Source of the DNA: Ruminococcus sp.
GTDB taxonomy: Bacteria > Bacillota > Clostridia > Oscillospirales > Ruminococcaceae
DNA length: 64,000 nucleotides
Direction of reading: 5' to 3'
Assembly: GCA_015066805.1 (NCBI GenBank)
Contig: SVNP01000001.1
Coordinates: 120,816-184,815, forward strand
In this document: positions 43,691 through 52,188 of the stretch, piece after piece
How the letters are laid out: every line of letters begins with the position of its first letter
Numbering within the stretch: the first letter of the stretch is position 1
Program-made: the position numbers and the translations under genes
Notes under the pieces: model-generated
The model's database searches: none
Seen by the model: the letters and a program-made list of their open reading frames with translations, nothing else
What the model was told of the DNA's origin: nothing

Positions 43691-44692
43691 TTATTCTTCC
43701 GTATTTTCGGTATCTTTCGTCATCTGCGGATGGTTCACCACATTCTGCGGGCAGCCCTGCAAAAATCCGCCCAGATTCTCTGCTGCAATGGAAAGCAGCC
43801 GTTGTCTGGTCTCCATGGGTGTCCATGCAATATGAGAGGTGATCATGCAGTTTTTGGCATTTCTCAGAGGTGTATCCGCAGCCATAGGCTCACGCTCCAG
43901 CACATCCACATAAGCGGCAGCCAGTTCATCATGATTCAACGCATCCGCAAGATCCTGTTCGCATACCACGCCGCCTCTTGCGGTATTGATGAGAATGGCA
44001 GTCGGCTTCATCAGCCGCAGATTTCCTCTGCACACCATACCGGCGGAGGATTCATTCAGGGGACAGTGAATGGAAAGCACATCGGCACAGGAAAAGGCCT
44101 TGGGCACAGAAGCCACAGGATAAGGGCAATCCGCAGGTGTGGTACGGGTCGCCACAACGACCTGCATACCAAAGGCATCTGCGATTTTTGCCACCGCCTT
44201 ACCGATGCTGCCATACCCGATGATGGCCATGGTCTTGCCTGCAAGCTCCATGGTAGGATATGGGAAATACGAGAAGGTTTTGGACTCTGTCCACTTGCCC
44301 AGCCGTACATCGGCATTGTAAAGAGAAAGCTTCTCGTAGTGATCCAGAATATAGGCAAACACAAGCTGTGCCACCGCATTGGTGGAATAGCTGCCTGCAT
44401 TGCAGACAGTGATGCCTCTTTGGTCGGCAGCGGGAATATCCACATTGTTATAGCCCGTAGCCAGCAGGCCCACATACCGCAGATTGGGGCAGGCATCCAT
44501 CACCTCGGCAGTAATGGGCACCTTGTTGCAGATCACCGCATCCGCATCCCCGATGCGTGCTGCCGCATCCTCAGGGGCAGTCAGTGCATAGCAATCGGTG
44601 GTAACGGCGTGATCATACAAAATACTTGGGCTGATCTCATACGCATGGGACATGGTAGCAAAATCCAGAATGACCAGATGCTTTGCTTTCAT
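43691..44692 (-). CDS. D-2-hydroxyacid dehydrogenase (glycerate/hydroxypyruvate-type)
   Basis: A 333-residue NAD-dependent dehydrogenase. The Rossmann loop is IIGYGSIGKAVAKIA near 155; LINTARGGVVCEQDL near 230 holds the Arg; the Glu is in DVLEREPM near 265, and the His is in TSHIAWTP near 290, so the catalytic set is intact. The likeness is to the glycerate dehydrogenase/HprA branch; the substrate is not certain. The ATG overlaps the preceding membrane-protein gene (ATGA), and it lies 14 bp before proB, so it is translated within the same operon. Confidence 0.9.
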   Translation of the reverse strand: MKAKHLVILDFATMSHAYEISPSILYDHAVTTDCYALTAPEDAAARIGDADAVICNKVPITAEVMDACPNLRYVGLLATGYNNVDIPAADQRGITVCNAGSYSTNAVAQLVFAYILDHYEKLSLYNADVRLGKWTESKTFSYFPYPTMELAGKTMAIIGYGSIGKAVAKIADAFGMQVVVATRTTPADCPYPVASVPKAFSCADVLSIHCPLNESSAGMVCRGNLRLMKPTAILINTARGGVVCEQDLADALNHDELAAAYVDVLEREPMAADTPLRNAKNCMITSHIAWTPMETRQRLLSIAAENLGGFLQGCPQNVVNHPQMTKDTENTEE

Positions 44693-45105
44693 GTTGTTTC
44701 CTCCTCAGCAGCTTCTTCGGCTTCCGCAGCATCCTGCAAAGCCACTTCAGCGGCCGGCTCTTCCTCATGGGCAGACGCTTCTGCCGCAGGAACATCTGTT
44801 TTCTCTGCTTCCACCGCTGCCTTCTGTGCTTCTTCCTTAGCCTTTTCGGCCTTTGCCAGCTTTCTGGCCTGCACGATGTACAACACCACGGCAGCCAGCA
44901 TCATGACAAGCTCTGCTGCGCCCACAGTATGGAACCATTTTTCGCTTTCGTTCACATAAATCAGCAGGGATGCCGCAACCGCAGCCGCCACGACCGGCTG
45001 ATACCAATACCTCTGGCGGATAAACTGCAGCACCAGAAACACCACCGCAATGGCGCAGAAGATCATATGCTGCTGAAAGGAAAGTGGGAAAGTGTTCATG
45101 TTCAT
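44689..45105 (-). CDS. Small membrane protein with Ala/Glu-rich tail
   Basis: A 138-residue protein of unknown family. Three hydrophobic segments (about 13-30, 38-52 and 62-80) are followed by a tail of about 55 residues made almost entirely of Ala, Glu, Lys and Thr, probably helical or disordered in the cytoplasm. The ATG at 45105 has AAGGAG 9 nt upstream. It overlaps the dehydrogenase gene by four bases. No function can be read; its place between tcdA and a dehydrogenase does not help. Confidence 0.7.
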   Translation of the reverse strand: MNMNTFPLSFQQHMIFCAIAVVFLVLQFIRQRYWYQPVVAAAVAASLLIYVNESEKWFHTVGAAELVMMLAAVVLYIVQARKLAKAEKAKEEAQKAAVEAEKTDVPAAEASAHEEEPAAEVALQDAAEAEEAAEEETT

Positions 45106-45118
45106 GTGAGAATACTCC

Positions 45119-45856
45119 TTACTGTTCGGTTGGATTTTGCTGCGATTGCAGGGGGCGGTATTTCGGGATGACGCAGCGATCATCCAGAAGATTACGAACC
45201 ATGGTAGCGGCCATCAGCAGGCCTGCTGCCGAGGGCACCCATGGCACACTGCCGATGGTCGTTTCGGCGGGGTCACGCTTTTGGGGCAGCTCGGGCGAAA
45301 AAATGACCTGCAAATGGGAGATCCCACGCTGCCGCAATGCCACTCTGACCCGTTTTGCCAGCGGACAGCCGCAGGTTTTTTCAATATCCGCCGCCCGTAG
45401 CTGTGTGGCATCCAGCTTATTACCCGTGCCCATGCAGGAAAGAATGGGCGTGCGGCTTTTGGCGGCATTTTCAATCAGCATCAGCTTATCTGCCAGGGAG
45501 TCAATGGCATCCGCCACATAATCAAAGGCTCCAAGCTCAAGCTCCGTTCCTGTATACCGGAGATTCAGGGGATTTACTCTGCACTCCGGGTTGATGTCCC
45601 GCACTCTGGCGGCAACCACCTCTGCCTTTGGCCTGCCCACCGTGGAGTGCAGCGCACAAAGCTGACGGTTGCAGTTGGTCAGATTCACGGTGTCATCATC
45701 CACCAGCGTTAACTGTCCAACGCCGCTGCGCGCCAGTGCTTCGGCCACATAAGAGCCGACACCGCCCAGCCCCACAACGCAGATATGCGCTTTTTCCAGA
45801 CGCTCCAGAGCATCCTCGCCCAGTACCAGGGCGGTTCGCTGAAAGGCTTCTTGCAT
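45119..45856 (-). CDS. tcdA: tRNA threonylcarbamoyladenosine dehydratase (TcdA/CsdL, ThiF-like)
   Basis: An E1-like enzyme that cyclises t6A37 in tRNA. The 245-residue protein has QRTALVLGEDALERL near the start, the ATP loop VVGLGGVGSYVAEALARSG near 30, the Arg-finger-like NLTNCNRQ near 62, DAIDSLADK near 108 and a C-terminal SVPWVPSAAGLLMA near 210, all as in TcdA. The ATG has AAAGGAG upstream. Packed between the rodA-like and small membrane-protein genes. Confidence 0.9.
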   Translation of the reverse strand: MQEAFQRTALVLGEDALERLEKAHICVVGLGGVGSYVAEALARSGVGQLTLVDDDTVNLTNCNRQLCALHSTVGRPKAEVVAARVRDINPECRVNPLNLRYTGTELELGAFDYVADAIDSLADKLMLIENAAKSRTPILSCMGTGNKLDATQLRAADIEKTCGCPLAKRVRVALRQRGISHLQVIFSPELPQKRDPAETTIGSVPWVPSAAGLLMAATMVRNLLDDRCVIPKYRPLQSQQNPTEQ

Positions 45857-45866
45857 GGCAGCTCCT

Positions 45867-47000
45867 TTACTCCGCATCGTAGAACATACGGTATTTTTTG
45901 ATGTTATGGGTATATGCGCTGTTGGCAAGGCCAATGCACAGATACATGGAAAGCATGGCTGTTCCGCCTGCACTGAAAAAGGGCAGGGGAATACCGATCA
46001 CGGGCAGCACCTTCAGCACCATGCCCAGATTCAGTACATAATGAGTAAACAGCATGGCAAGCACGCCAATACAGATGGTTTTTCCCATTTTATCCTTGGC
46101 GGCATGGCTGTCCGCAAACAGCCGCAGACAGATCACCGCCATTACAAGAATCACCGTAACGGCACCCAGAAAGCCCGCTACCTGTGCAATATACGAGAAA
46201 ATAAAGTCGTTGTGCATTTCCGGAACAGTCACATAGCCTTCGCTTTCAAAGCCCAGACCGAACAGTCCGCCTGCACGGATCGCCTTCAGGCCCAGATCCT
46301 GCTGATATTCCAGTCCCAAAGGATCTGTGCCGGGGTGAAACAGCACCAGAATACGCTCCCGATGAACATCGCTGAACACATATTCCCACATGACCCAGCA
46401 GGCCACCGGCAGCATGGCAAGTCCTGCCAGCAGATACCAGACCGAAAGCCCTGCGGTAAACAGCATACAAACGATCATCACTGCAAATACAATGGCTGTG
46501 CCGTAATCACCCTGCAAAGCCACAAGACCGGCCGGCACCGCAGCGTGCAGCAGCAAAAGCAGCAGGTGCAAAGGGTGATTCAGCTTGTCCCCCACCTTGG
46601 AAAGATGCAGGGCAAAGGTCAGCAAAAAGGCGATCTTCAGGATCTCTGAGGGCTGGATCTGCACAAAGCCCAGATCCACCCACGCAACGTCATCGGCACC
46701 TTCTCTGCCGTAGCCAAGATCCGTAAAGGTCAGAGCCACCAGCACCAGTGCCACAGGCGCATACAAAAACCAGAATTTAGCCAGCTTGCGGTAATCCATG
46801 GCGGAAACCACCACGCAGCCCACCACACCCGCACCTGCGGCAATGAGCTGCACCAGCCAGTCATTGGGCTCCACCTGATCGGAAAGCCCGTTGGCAGAAA
46901 TGGAATATAACATCACCACACTGGTCACGGCACAGGCAGTGACCAGCAGAAGCAGCAGCCAATCCAAACGGCGGAAAAAGCCCTTGGTATTCTCTTTCAC
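45867..47000 (-). CDS. rodA: FtsW/RodA/SpoVE family peptidoglycan polymerase
   Basis: A SEDS-family glycosyltransferase that polymerises glycan strands. The 377-residue protein has about 10 helices with IQPSEILKIAFLL near 125 and the catalytic-loop Asp region ALQGDYGTAIVFAV near 165. The end of the SEDS core is GIPLPFFSAGGTAMLSMY near 340. It looks more RodA-like than FtsW-like, but the two cannot be separated safely. The GTG at 47000 has AAGGGAG 6 nt upstream; an earlier GTG overlapping the lipoprotein stop as GTGA is the alternative. It shares a transcript with a lipoprotein gene that may act with it (inference). Confidence 0.9.
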   Translation of the reverse strand: MKENTKGFFRRLDWLLLLLVTACAVTSVVMLYSISANGLSDQVEPNDWLVQLIAAGAGVVGCVVVSAMDYRKLAKFWFLYAPVALVLVALTFTDLGYGREGADDVAWVDLGFVQIQPSEILKIAFLLTFALHLSKVGDKLNHPLHLLLLLLHAAVPAGLVALQGDYGTAIVFAVMIVCMLFTAGLSVWYLLAGLAMLPVACWVMWEYVFSDVHRERILVLFHPGTDPLGLEYQQDLGLKAIRAGGLFGLGFESEGYVTVPEMHNDFIFSYIAQVAGFLGAVTVILVMAVICLRLFADSHAAKDKMGKTICIGVLAMLFTHYVLNLGMVLKVLPVIGIPLPFFSAGGTAMLSMYLCIGLANSAYTHNIKKYRMFYDAE

Positions 47001-47035
47001 AGCAATCTCCCTTCCGGATACGGCAGGTATGGCGG

Positions 47036-47725
47036 TCACACCGCCGGGAAGACATAGGTTCCGTGGAAGAAATAGCGGAACCAGTTGGCAAAGGCAGTCA
47101 CCTCGGCGTGGCTGCGATACATCACGGTGTCATCATAGCGGGCAAGCATTACGGGCTGACCGCTGCTGTCCATCAGATACAAGGTACGCACGCCCAGGAT
47201 ATCACCGCCGGTCTTTTGACTGCCGATGGCGGAGGCGGCATAGGTCTGAATCTGCGAGGACAGATACCACAGGGTCTTCTGCTCCTCCGTACTCATGATA
47301 TTAACGGGAGAAGCGGTGGGATAGTAAGTCTGCAATGCGGCAAACCAGTTCTCGGAAGCCGTATCCAGGGGCTGGCGATAGCGGTACACATTGCCCTTTT
47401 TATCATAGAAATTCACGGTCTGGGTACGGCCGTTTTCGTAGTTGTCGTAGATCATGACCAGCAGAATATCCTGTGCAGGCTCTGCGACGGCATTAAGATC
47501 AAAGGCAAAGGGGTAATCCTTTTTGGCGTTGGGATCCACAGCCACATTGGTGGTTACGGATTCCTTGTAGGCGGCGTTTGGGTCTGCTTCTGGCAGCCCG
47601 ATATGCTGGGAAGGCGGAGTCTCGGTGCCGTCACCTTTATAGCAGCCGCTGCAAAGCAGCAAAGCAGCAGACATCATCATTGCGGTGCACACACCGCAGG
47701 AACGCAGGAATGGGGTTCTTTTCAT
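47036..47725 (-). CDS. Lipoprotein of unknown function
   Basis: A 229-residue exported protein. The signal peptide ends LLCSGC with Cys28 as the lipidated residue, followed by a short polar spacer (YKGDGTETPP) and a folded domain of about 170 residues. That domain has no family I recognise; notable stretches are ILLVMIYDNYENGRTQTVNF and FANWFRYFFHGTYVF at the very end. It sits directly before the rodA-family gene, its stop touching that frame, which hints at a role in the cell wall. Confidence 0.75.
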   Translation of the reverse strand: MKRTPFLRSCGVCTAMMMSAALLLCSGCYKGDGTETPPSQHIGLPEADPNAAYKESVTTNVAVDPNAKKDYPFAFDLNAVAEPAQDILLVMIYDNYENGRTQTVNFYDKKGNVYRYRQPLDTASENWFAALQTYYPTASPVNIMSTEEQKTLWYLSSQIQTYAASAIGSQKTGGDILGVRTLYLMDSSGQPVMLARYDDTVMYRSHAEVTAFANWFRYFFHGTYVFPAV

Positions 47726-47767
47726 GGATACGCTCTCTTTCCTCGGTACATTCTCTATATGGATGGG

Positions 47768-49291
47768 TTATTGCTTCCAGTATTTGCGGTCTAACGTGCG
47801 GTACTGCACCGCTTCCGCAATATGGGCAGCATCAATGACCTCCGCACCCTTCATATCGGCAGAGGTACGGGCTACCTTCAGCAAGCGGTCATAGGCTCTT
47901 GCCGAAAGCCCCAGCTTTTCAAACACGGCCTTCAGTCTGGCCTTTGCCCGGTCGGTCATGGGGCAGAACACCGACAGCTTATCGGGTGTAATGCGGGCAT
48001 TGCAGGTGATTTTTGTTCCACGGAACCGTTCGTTCTGTATGGCTCTTGCAGCCATGACTCTTGCACGGATCTCCGCACTGGATTCTTCCTTTTTGCCGTC
48101 AGAGAGATCCTCAAAGGAAACAGGTGCCGCCTCAATATGCAGATCAAACCGATCCAGCAGCGGCCCGGAAACACGATTCAGATAGGCTGCCGCCACCCGC
48201 TGATTGCAGGTGCAGGCTCTGGTGGGGTGCCCCAGATATCCGCAGGGGCAGGGATTCATGGCGGCAATGAGCATAATGGTGCAGGGGTAGCGCACCGTGC
48301 CTGCCGCACGGGAGATGGTCACTTCTTTGTCCTCCAGGGGCTGCCGCAGGATCTCTAATGTGCGGCGGTCAAACTCCGCCAGCTCATCCAGAAACAGCAG
48401 ACCGTTATGGGCAAGAGAGATCTCGCCCGGATGAGGAATGGTGCCGCCGCCTGCCAATCCCGCAGAGGATATGGTGTGGTGGGGGGAACGGAAGGGACGG
48501 ACTGCCACCAGCGGATTGTCCGCATCCAGCAGGCCCGCCACAGAATGAATGTTGGTGGTTTCAATGGATTCTTCAAAGGTCAGCGGCGGCAGGATACCGG
48601 GCATCCGCTTGGCAAGCATACTTTTGCCGCTGCCGGGTGGCCCGATGAGCAATGCGTTGTGTCCGCCTGCCGCAGCCAGCTCCAACGCATATTTTGCGGC
48701 TGTCTGCCCGTGTACATCGGCAAAATCCGGCACCACGGGCTGTTTTGCATCGGAAAGCCCCGTATGCTGCATGGGAACCAAGGGCTGCGTGCCTTCAAAA
48801 TGCGCCAGCAAAGCCGCTGCATTGGGCACGCCGTAAACGGTCATGCCTTCCACCACAGAGGCTTCTCCCGCATTTTCCATAGGCACATACATGGTAGTGA
48901 TGCCACGCTGCTTGGCAACCAGCGTCATGGGCAGCACACCGTTGACACGCCGCACATCACCGTTGAGGGACACCTCTCCGATCATGGCTGCATCCTTGGG
49001 GATCTCCACACGTCCCAATGCTGCCAGAATCGCCATCAGAATGGGGAGATCGTGCATACTGCCGTTTTTTCGGGTATCCGCAGGTGCCAGATTGACCACA
49101 CAGTTGGAGGTAGGAAACACAATACCGCAGGCATACAGTGCCGATTTGATCCGCTCCCGGCTTTCCTGCACGGCAGCATCCGCCAGACCCACGATCTCAA
49201 AGCGCGGCACACCGCGGCTGACTGCGATCTCAACTTCAACAGGGAACGCATTCAGACCAAACAGGCCCAGACTGTTGACTGTGGCAAACAT
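47768..49291 (-). CDS. yifB: YifB/ComM family AAA+ ATPase (Mg-chelatase-like)
   Basis: A 507-residue AAA+ protein: an N-terminal Lon-like S5 domain (MFATVNSLGLFGLNA, FEIVGLADAAVQESRER) without protease Ser-Lys evidence, a central ATPase with LLIGPPGSGKSMLAKRMP near 213 and GLLFLDELAEFDRR near 295, and a C-terminal Mg-chelatase domain ending DRLLKVARTSADMKG. ComM proteins are hexameric helicases that help branch migration of incoming DNA; with comEC in the same window, natural transformation is a possible link. The ATG has AAGGAGG upstream. Confidence 0.93.
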   Translation of the reverse strand: MFATVNSLGLFGLNAFPVEVEIAVSRGVPRFEIVGLADAAVQESRERIKSALYACGIVFPTSNCVVNLAPADTRKNGSMHDLPILMAILAALGRVEIPKDAAMIGEVSLNGDVRRVNGVLPMTLVAKQRGITTMYVPMENAGEASVVEGMTVYGVPNAAALLAHFEGTQPLVPMQHTGLSDAKQPVVPDFADVHGQTAAKYALELAAAGGHNALLIGPPGSGKSMLAKRMPGILPPLTFEESIETTNIHSVAGLLDADNPLVAVRPFRSPHHTISSAGLAGGGTIPHPGEISLAHNGLLFLDELAEFDRRTLEILRQPLEDKEVTISRAAGTVRYPCTIMLIAAMNPCPCGYLGHPTRACTCNQRVAAAYLNRVSGPLLDRFDLHIEAAPVSFEDLSDGKKEESSAEIRARVMAARAIQNERFRGTKITCNARITPDKLSVFCPMTDRAKARLKAVFEKLGLSARAYDRLLKVARTSADMKGAEVIDAAHIAEAVQYRTLDRKYWKQ

Positions 49292-49319
49292 GAGGTTTCC
49301 TCCTTCATCTTGTGATTTT

Positions 49320-50252
49320 TCAGCCGGATGATTCTTGCGCGTGCTTCTGCGCAGCCATCTGCCGCAGCCGCTCCTTCACATCCTCGGGGTCGGGCAGAGG
49401 TCCGCCCGCAGCTCGCTCTTGGGGCACGGTCATATCCGCAAGCACCGCATCGGCAGAGGGCACAGGGATATTCTCCTGTGCAGGCTCCGTTTTCGGCTCT
49501 TCTTCGACAGCAGGTGCGCTGAAGGCTTCCAACCCTGTATCTCCGTGAAGCACCACGGGAGGCGGCAGCTTTACTTCCGGCACACGGATCTCGGGGGCAG
49601 TCATGTCCTCCAGCGTGATATCCACAGGAACCGCAAGAGCCTCCGGCGCAGCGGTTTTGGGTGCAGTTACATCACCGACGCTGTCCATATCATCGGAAGG
49701 AGGACGGCGATGCGTAATATGCTTGGGCAGCTCGTATTCGTTGGAGCGCACCAGAGCCTCACTGAAATAGGGGTAGCCGGGCTGTTTTTGCAGCCACTCA
49801 TGCTCCCCGATCAGCGAAAGCCGCATATAGTTCAGCACCAGACCGATGACATCATACAGAATGTACACATAATTGAGATAATCATAGGATGCCATGATCG
49901 TATAGAAAATATGAACGATAAACAGACCCATCAGCGCATAGGTGGGAAGCCGTTTCATCATATAAGCCCATGCACCCAGGGCTATGGTGGCAAGTGCCAG
50001 CAGAATCTGGGCAAACGCCACCGTAAAACCCACATAGAACTTCTGCGGGCCTTCCAGTGTGGGGTCGCTGCTGACAATGGCACTGGTGTACAGGGAAATC
50101 ACAAACAGCAGCCCCGCCATTGCGATATGCGCCCAGAAAATCATAAGATTGCGTTTTTCCATTGCCGTTTTACGGCTGCGGCACGCCTGCAGATGCTCCG
50201 GCGCAACGGGGGCATCCGCAGTTTCGTCAAACTGATCGTAAAAATTGCTCAT
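49320..50252 (-). CDS. Four-helix membrane protein, paralogue C of a tandem trio
   Basis: A 310-residue protein of unknown family. It has HLQACRSRKTAMEKRN just before the first helix (about 20-35), four predicted helices up to about residue 145, then LQKQPGYPYF at about 157-166, and a long Pro/Glu/Ala-rich cytoplasmic tail to the end (about 145 residues). Its two upstream neighbours share this plan (H..C R..K/R before helix 1; a G-[YW]-P-x-F box after helix 4). It lies 3 bp after paralogue B. No function is assigned. Confidence 0.75.
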   Translation of the reverse strand: MSNFYDQFDETADAPVAPEHLQACRSRKTAMEKRNLMIFWAHIAMAGLLFVISLYTSAIVSSDPTLEGPQKFYVGFTVAFAQILLALATIALGAWAYMMKRLPTYALMGLFIVHIFYTIMASYDYLNYVYILYDVIGLVLNYMRLSLIGEHEWLQKQPGYPYFSEALVRSNEYELPKHITHRRPPSDDMDSVGDVTAPKTAAPEALAVPVDITLEDMTAPEIRVPEVKLPPPVVLHGDTGLEAFSAPAVEEEPKTEPAQENIPVPSADAVLADMTVPQERAAGGPLPDPEDVKERLRQMAAQKHAQESSG

Positions 50253-50255
50253 CTG

Positions 50256-51029
50256 TCATTCTCCCTTCTGAGCTGCATCTGCGGCAGCCTTCTGCTTCAG
50301 ACTTTCGGTGATCTGTTCTGCCAGTGCGGCAGCGGAATCTCCCGCAGGCTCCTCGGTCTGCTTTCTCCGCTTGCGGAGAGAACGGTTGTTGTTAAAGCGT
50401 CCGCCGCTTCTGCGCTCCCCCCGATGTGCCATCAGGGTCTGCACAACGATATCGGAGGTGGAAATGTCAAAATGATCCCGGAACTCGGGGTAGCCCTCCA
50501 GCTCGGCAAGTGCGCCTTCCTTCTGCATGGAGCGCATGGAGTAGATATACAGCCACAAACCGATCACGCCCAGAATGGCAGACCAGTAATCCAGCCGGAT
50601 GATGCCCATAAAGGTCACCACGCCGTAAAACACGGTGAGGATCACGTTCAGAGTATGCACATTGGCCCATGCCAGATATCCCAGCACTAAGATCACCAGT
50701 GCAAACACGATTTGCAGGATGCCGCCGCCCAGCACGGCACCGGGGCCTTCCATGGCGGCAAAGGGCATGCTGAAAAAGCCGAAGATCTGGATGTAAACCT
50801 GGAATACGGCAAGCAGGGAAATAAAGATGCACAAAGCGGTATTGCCCACAAAGGTACGGCGGTATGCCGCCTGAATATCATGCATCTGCATACGGCAATA
50901 CTCGTAGTGGGAGCAGTTTTTCTCCAGATGAACGATCTTGGGCTGCTCCTCCTGCCACAAGGTCTGCTCCTGCTGCTTTGCAGGCTCGTTGTTCACGGGT
51001 CGCTGTTGCTGCTGATTCTTCTTTGCCAT
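50256..51029 (-). CDS. Four-helix membrane protein, paralogue B of a tandem trio
   Basis: A 257-residue protein of the same type: a Gln/Lys-rich start, HYEYCRMQMHDIQAAYR at about 42-58 before helix 1, four helices to about 175, then ELEGYPEF at about 183-190, and a basic, low-complexity tail (RSLRKRRKQ, ending in Ala/Lys repeats). The ATG at 51029 has GGAAGG 9 nt upstream; an ATG two codons earlier is only 3 nt from that site. Family unknown. Confidence 0.75.
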   Translation of the reverse strand: MAKKNQQQQRPVNNEPAKQQEQTLWQEEQPKIVHLEKNCSHYEYCRMQMHDIQAAYRRTFVGNTALCIFISLLAVFQVYIQIFGFFSMPFAAMEGPGAVLGGGILQIVFALVILVLGYLAWANVHTLNVILTVFYGVVTFMGIIRLDYWSAILGVIGLWLYIYSMRSMQKEGALAELEGYPEFRDHFDISTSDIVVQTLMAHRGERRSGGRFNNNRSLRKRRKQTEEPAGDSAAALAEQITESLKQKAAADAAQKGE

Positions 51030-51080
51030 GGTCATTCGCCTTCCTTTCTTACGGCTGCGGATGGTTTCAGTCGTTGGGAT

Positions 51081-51734
51081 TCATTCTTCCCCGCCAATGG
51101 ATTCCAGTGTATCCATAACGCCGGGTTCAAAGCTGTGGATACGGTCTTCAGGCTCCGCACCACGGAACCGATCGTGATAGCCCTTGGGTCTGACACAGAC
51201 TTTATCGGGGCTTTCGTCCAGGATATCGTGCATATCGGTGTCACCGTCCGGCTCCGTTGCCACTCTGGCACCCAGCTCAACTGCACGGTTGCGGAAAATG
51301 TTGTCCAGATTCTTCTCCCGCTGCTCCTGCTCTTCGTAGGTGATCTCAAACAGCGGCCAGCCGGGTTCTTTCTTCAGTTGATTCAGTCCGTAATGCGCCA
51401 CAGCGGAAATGACAGTTGCAAGTGCCACTGCGCCGTTGCACCAGCTTACAACAAGGGTCGCTGCAACAGTAATGGGCCATTTGCGGTAGTAGATGGCATA
51501 GATCGCCGCCGCCACGCTCAGGGTTTTGGCCAGAGCCAGCAGCAGCATTTTCACATCCCGCAAAAAGAGGATGTTCATAAAGCCGTTGACGAACAGCTCA
51601 GGCACCACAGTACAGGCGCCAAAGAAGATGGCCGCCCACATACACCAGTCCAACACTTTCTCCAGACGTTTTTTGCGGAAGCGGCATTTGTCGTAATGCT
51701 CCAGACGCGCTTTATCGTTCAGGCAGCTTGCCAT
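51081..51734 (-). CDS. Four-helix membrane protein, paralogue A of a tandem trio
   Basis: A 217-residue protein, first of the trio: HYDKCRFRKKRLEKVL at about 13-28, four helices to about 120, then KKEPGWPLF at about 123-131 and an acidic tail with DGDTDMHDILDES. The ATG has AGGAGGG upstream. A sigma-A promoter lies 68 bp upstream, divergent from rpoB. This is the likely first gene of a minus-strand operon running to proA. The Cys before helix 1 and the GWP box are shared with B and C. Confidence 0.75.
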   Translation of the reverse strand: MASCLNDKARLEHYDKCRFRKKRLEKVLDWCMWAAIFFGACTVVPELFVNGFMNILFLRDVKMLLLALAKTLSVAAAIYAIYYRKWPITVAATLVVSWCNGAVALATVISAVAHYGLNQLKKEPGWPLFEITYEEQEQREKNLDNIFRNRAVELGARVATEPDGDTDMHDILDESPDKVCVRPKGYHDRFRGAEPEDRIHSFEPGVMDTLESIGGEE

Positions 51735-51801
51735 GTGCGTCCCTCCTTTAATGTGATTTATTTTTCTCCCCGAAAAGCAACGCGTGGTATGGTATCATAT
51801 T

Positions 51802-51830
51802 ATTATATCACAAATAATTGCAAATGTAAA
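51802..51830 (-). promoter_or_regulatory. Sigma-A promoter of the trio operon
   Basis: Minus-strand TTTACA (51830-51825) and TATAAT (51807-51802), 17-bp spacer, about 68 bp upstream of paralogue A. Confidence 0.75.
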
Positions 51831-51915
51831 TCCCGCAGGAATGATTTTTTTGAAATTTTTGCAGGGCAAAAACGCCGCACCACGCCGTTTTTCCAAAACC
51901 GTAATAATGCCAAAA

Positions 51916-51947
51916 ATGCCGCAACTCGCGGCTGCGAATTGCGGCAT
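51916..51947. promoter_or_regulatory. Inverted repeat in the 454-bp divergent region before rpoB
   Basis: ATGCCGCAA (51916-51924) and TTGCGGCAT (51939-51947) are perfect 9-bp complements around a 14-bp centre, about 36 bp before the rpoB -35 box. The rest of 51735-52188 holds the two divergent promoters, a second repeat CCGCAAA/TTTGCGG (52046-52074) in the rpoB leader, and no gene that I can support. Confidence 0.4.
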
Positions 51948-51982
51948 AGTGCCGAAATTTACGGTAAATTGAGGTAAAACCC

Positions 51983-52011
51983 TTGACATCTCCGCAGGTA
52001 TTCTATATAAT
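51983..52011 (+). promoter_or_regulatory. Sigma-A promoter of rpoBC
   Basis: TTGACA (51983-51988) and TATAAT (52006-52011), 17-bp spacer, full consensus. It leaves an rpoB leader of about 170 nt. Confidence 0.9.
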
Positions 52012-52188
52012 ATCAGAATGCCCCATTGTGGCGAAGTGGCGTTTTCCGCAAATAGTATAGCACATATTTTGCGGCTTGTCAAGCCCCCCGCACAGGAAAT
52101 TTTCCCTTAGGGCTTCCGCATACCCTGCGCAGAACGCCGTGCAACAAAACGCAAACTTTTTCAGAAAAAAGTCAGGAGGTTTTTGCCC

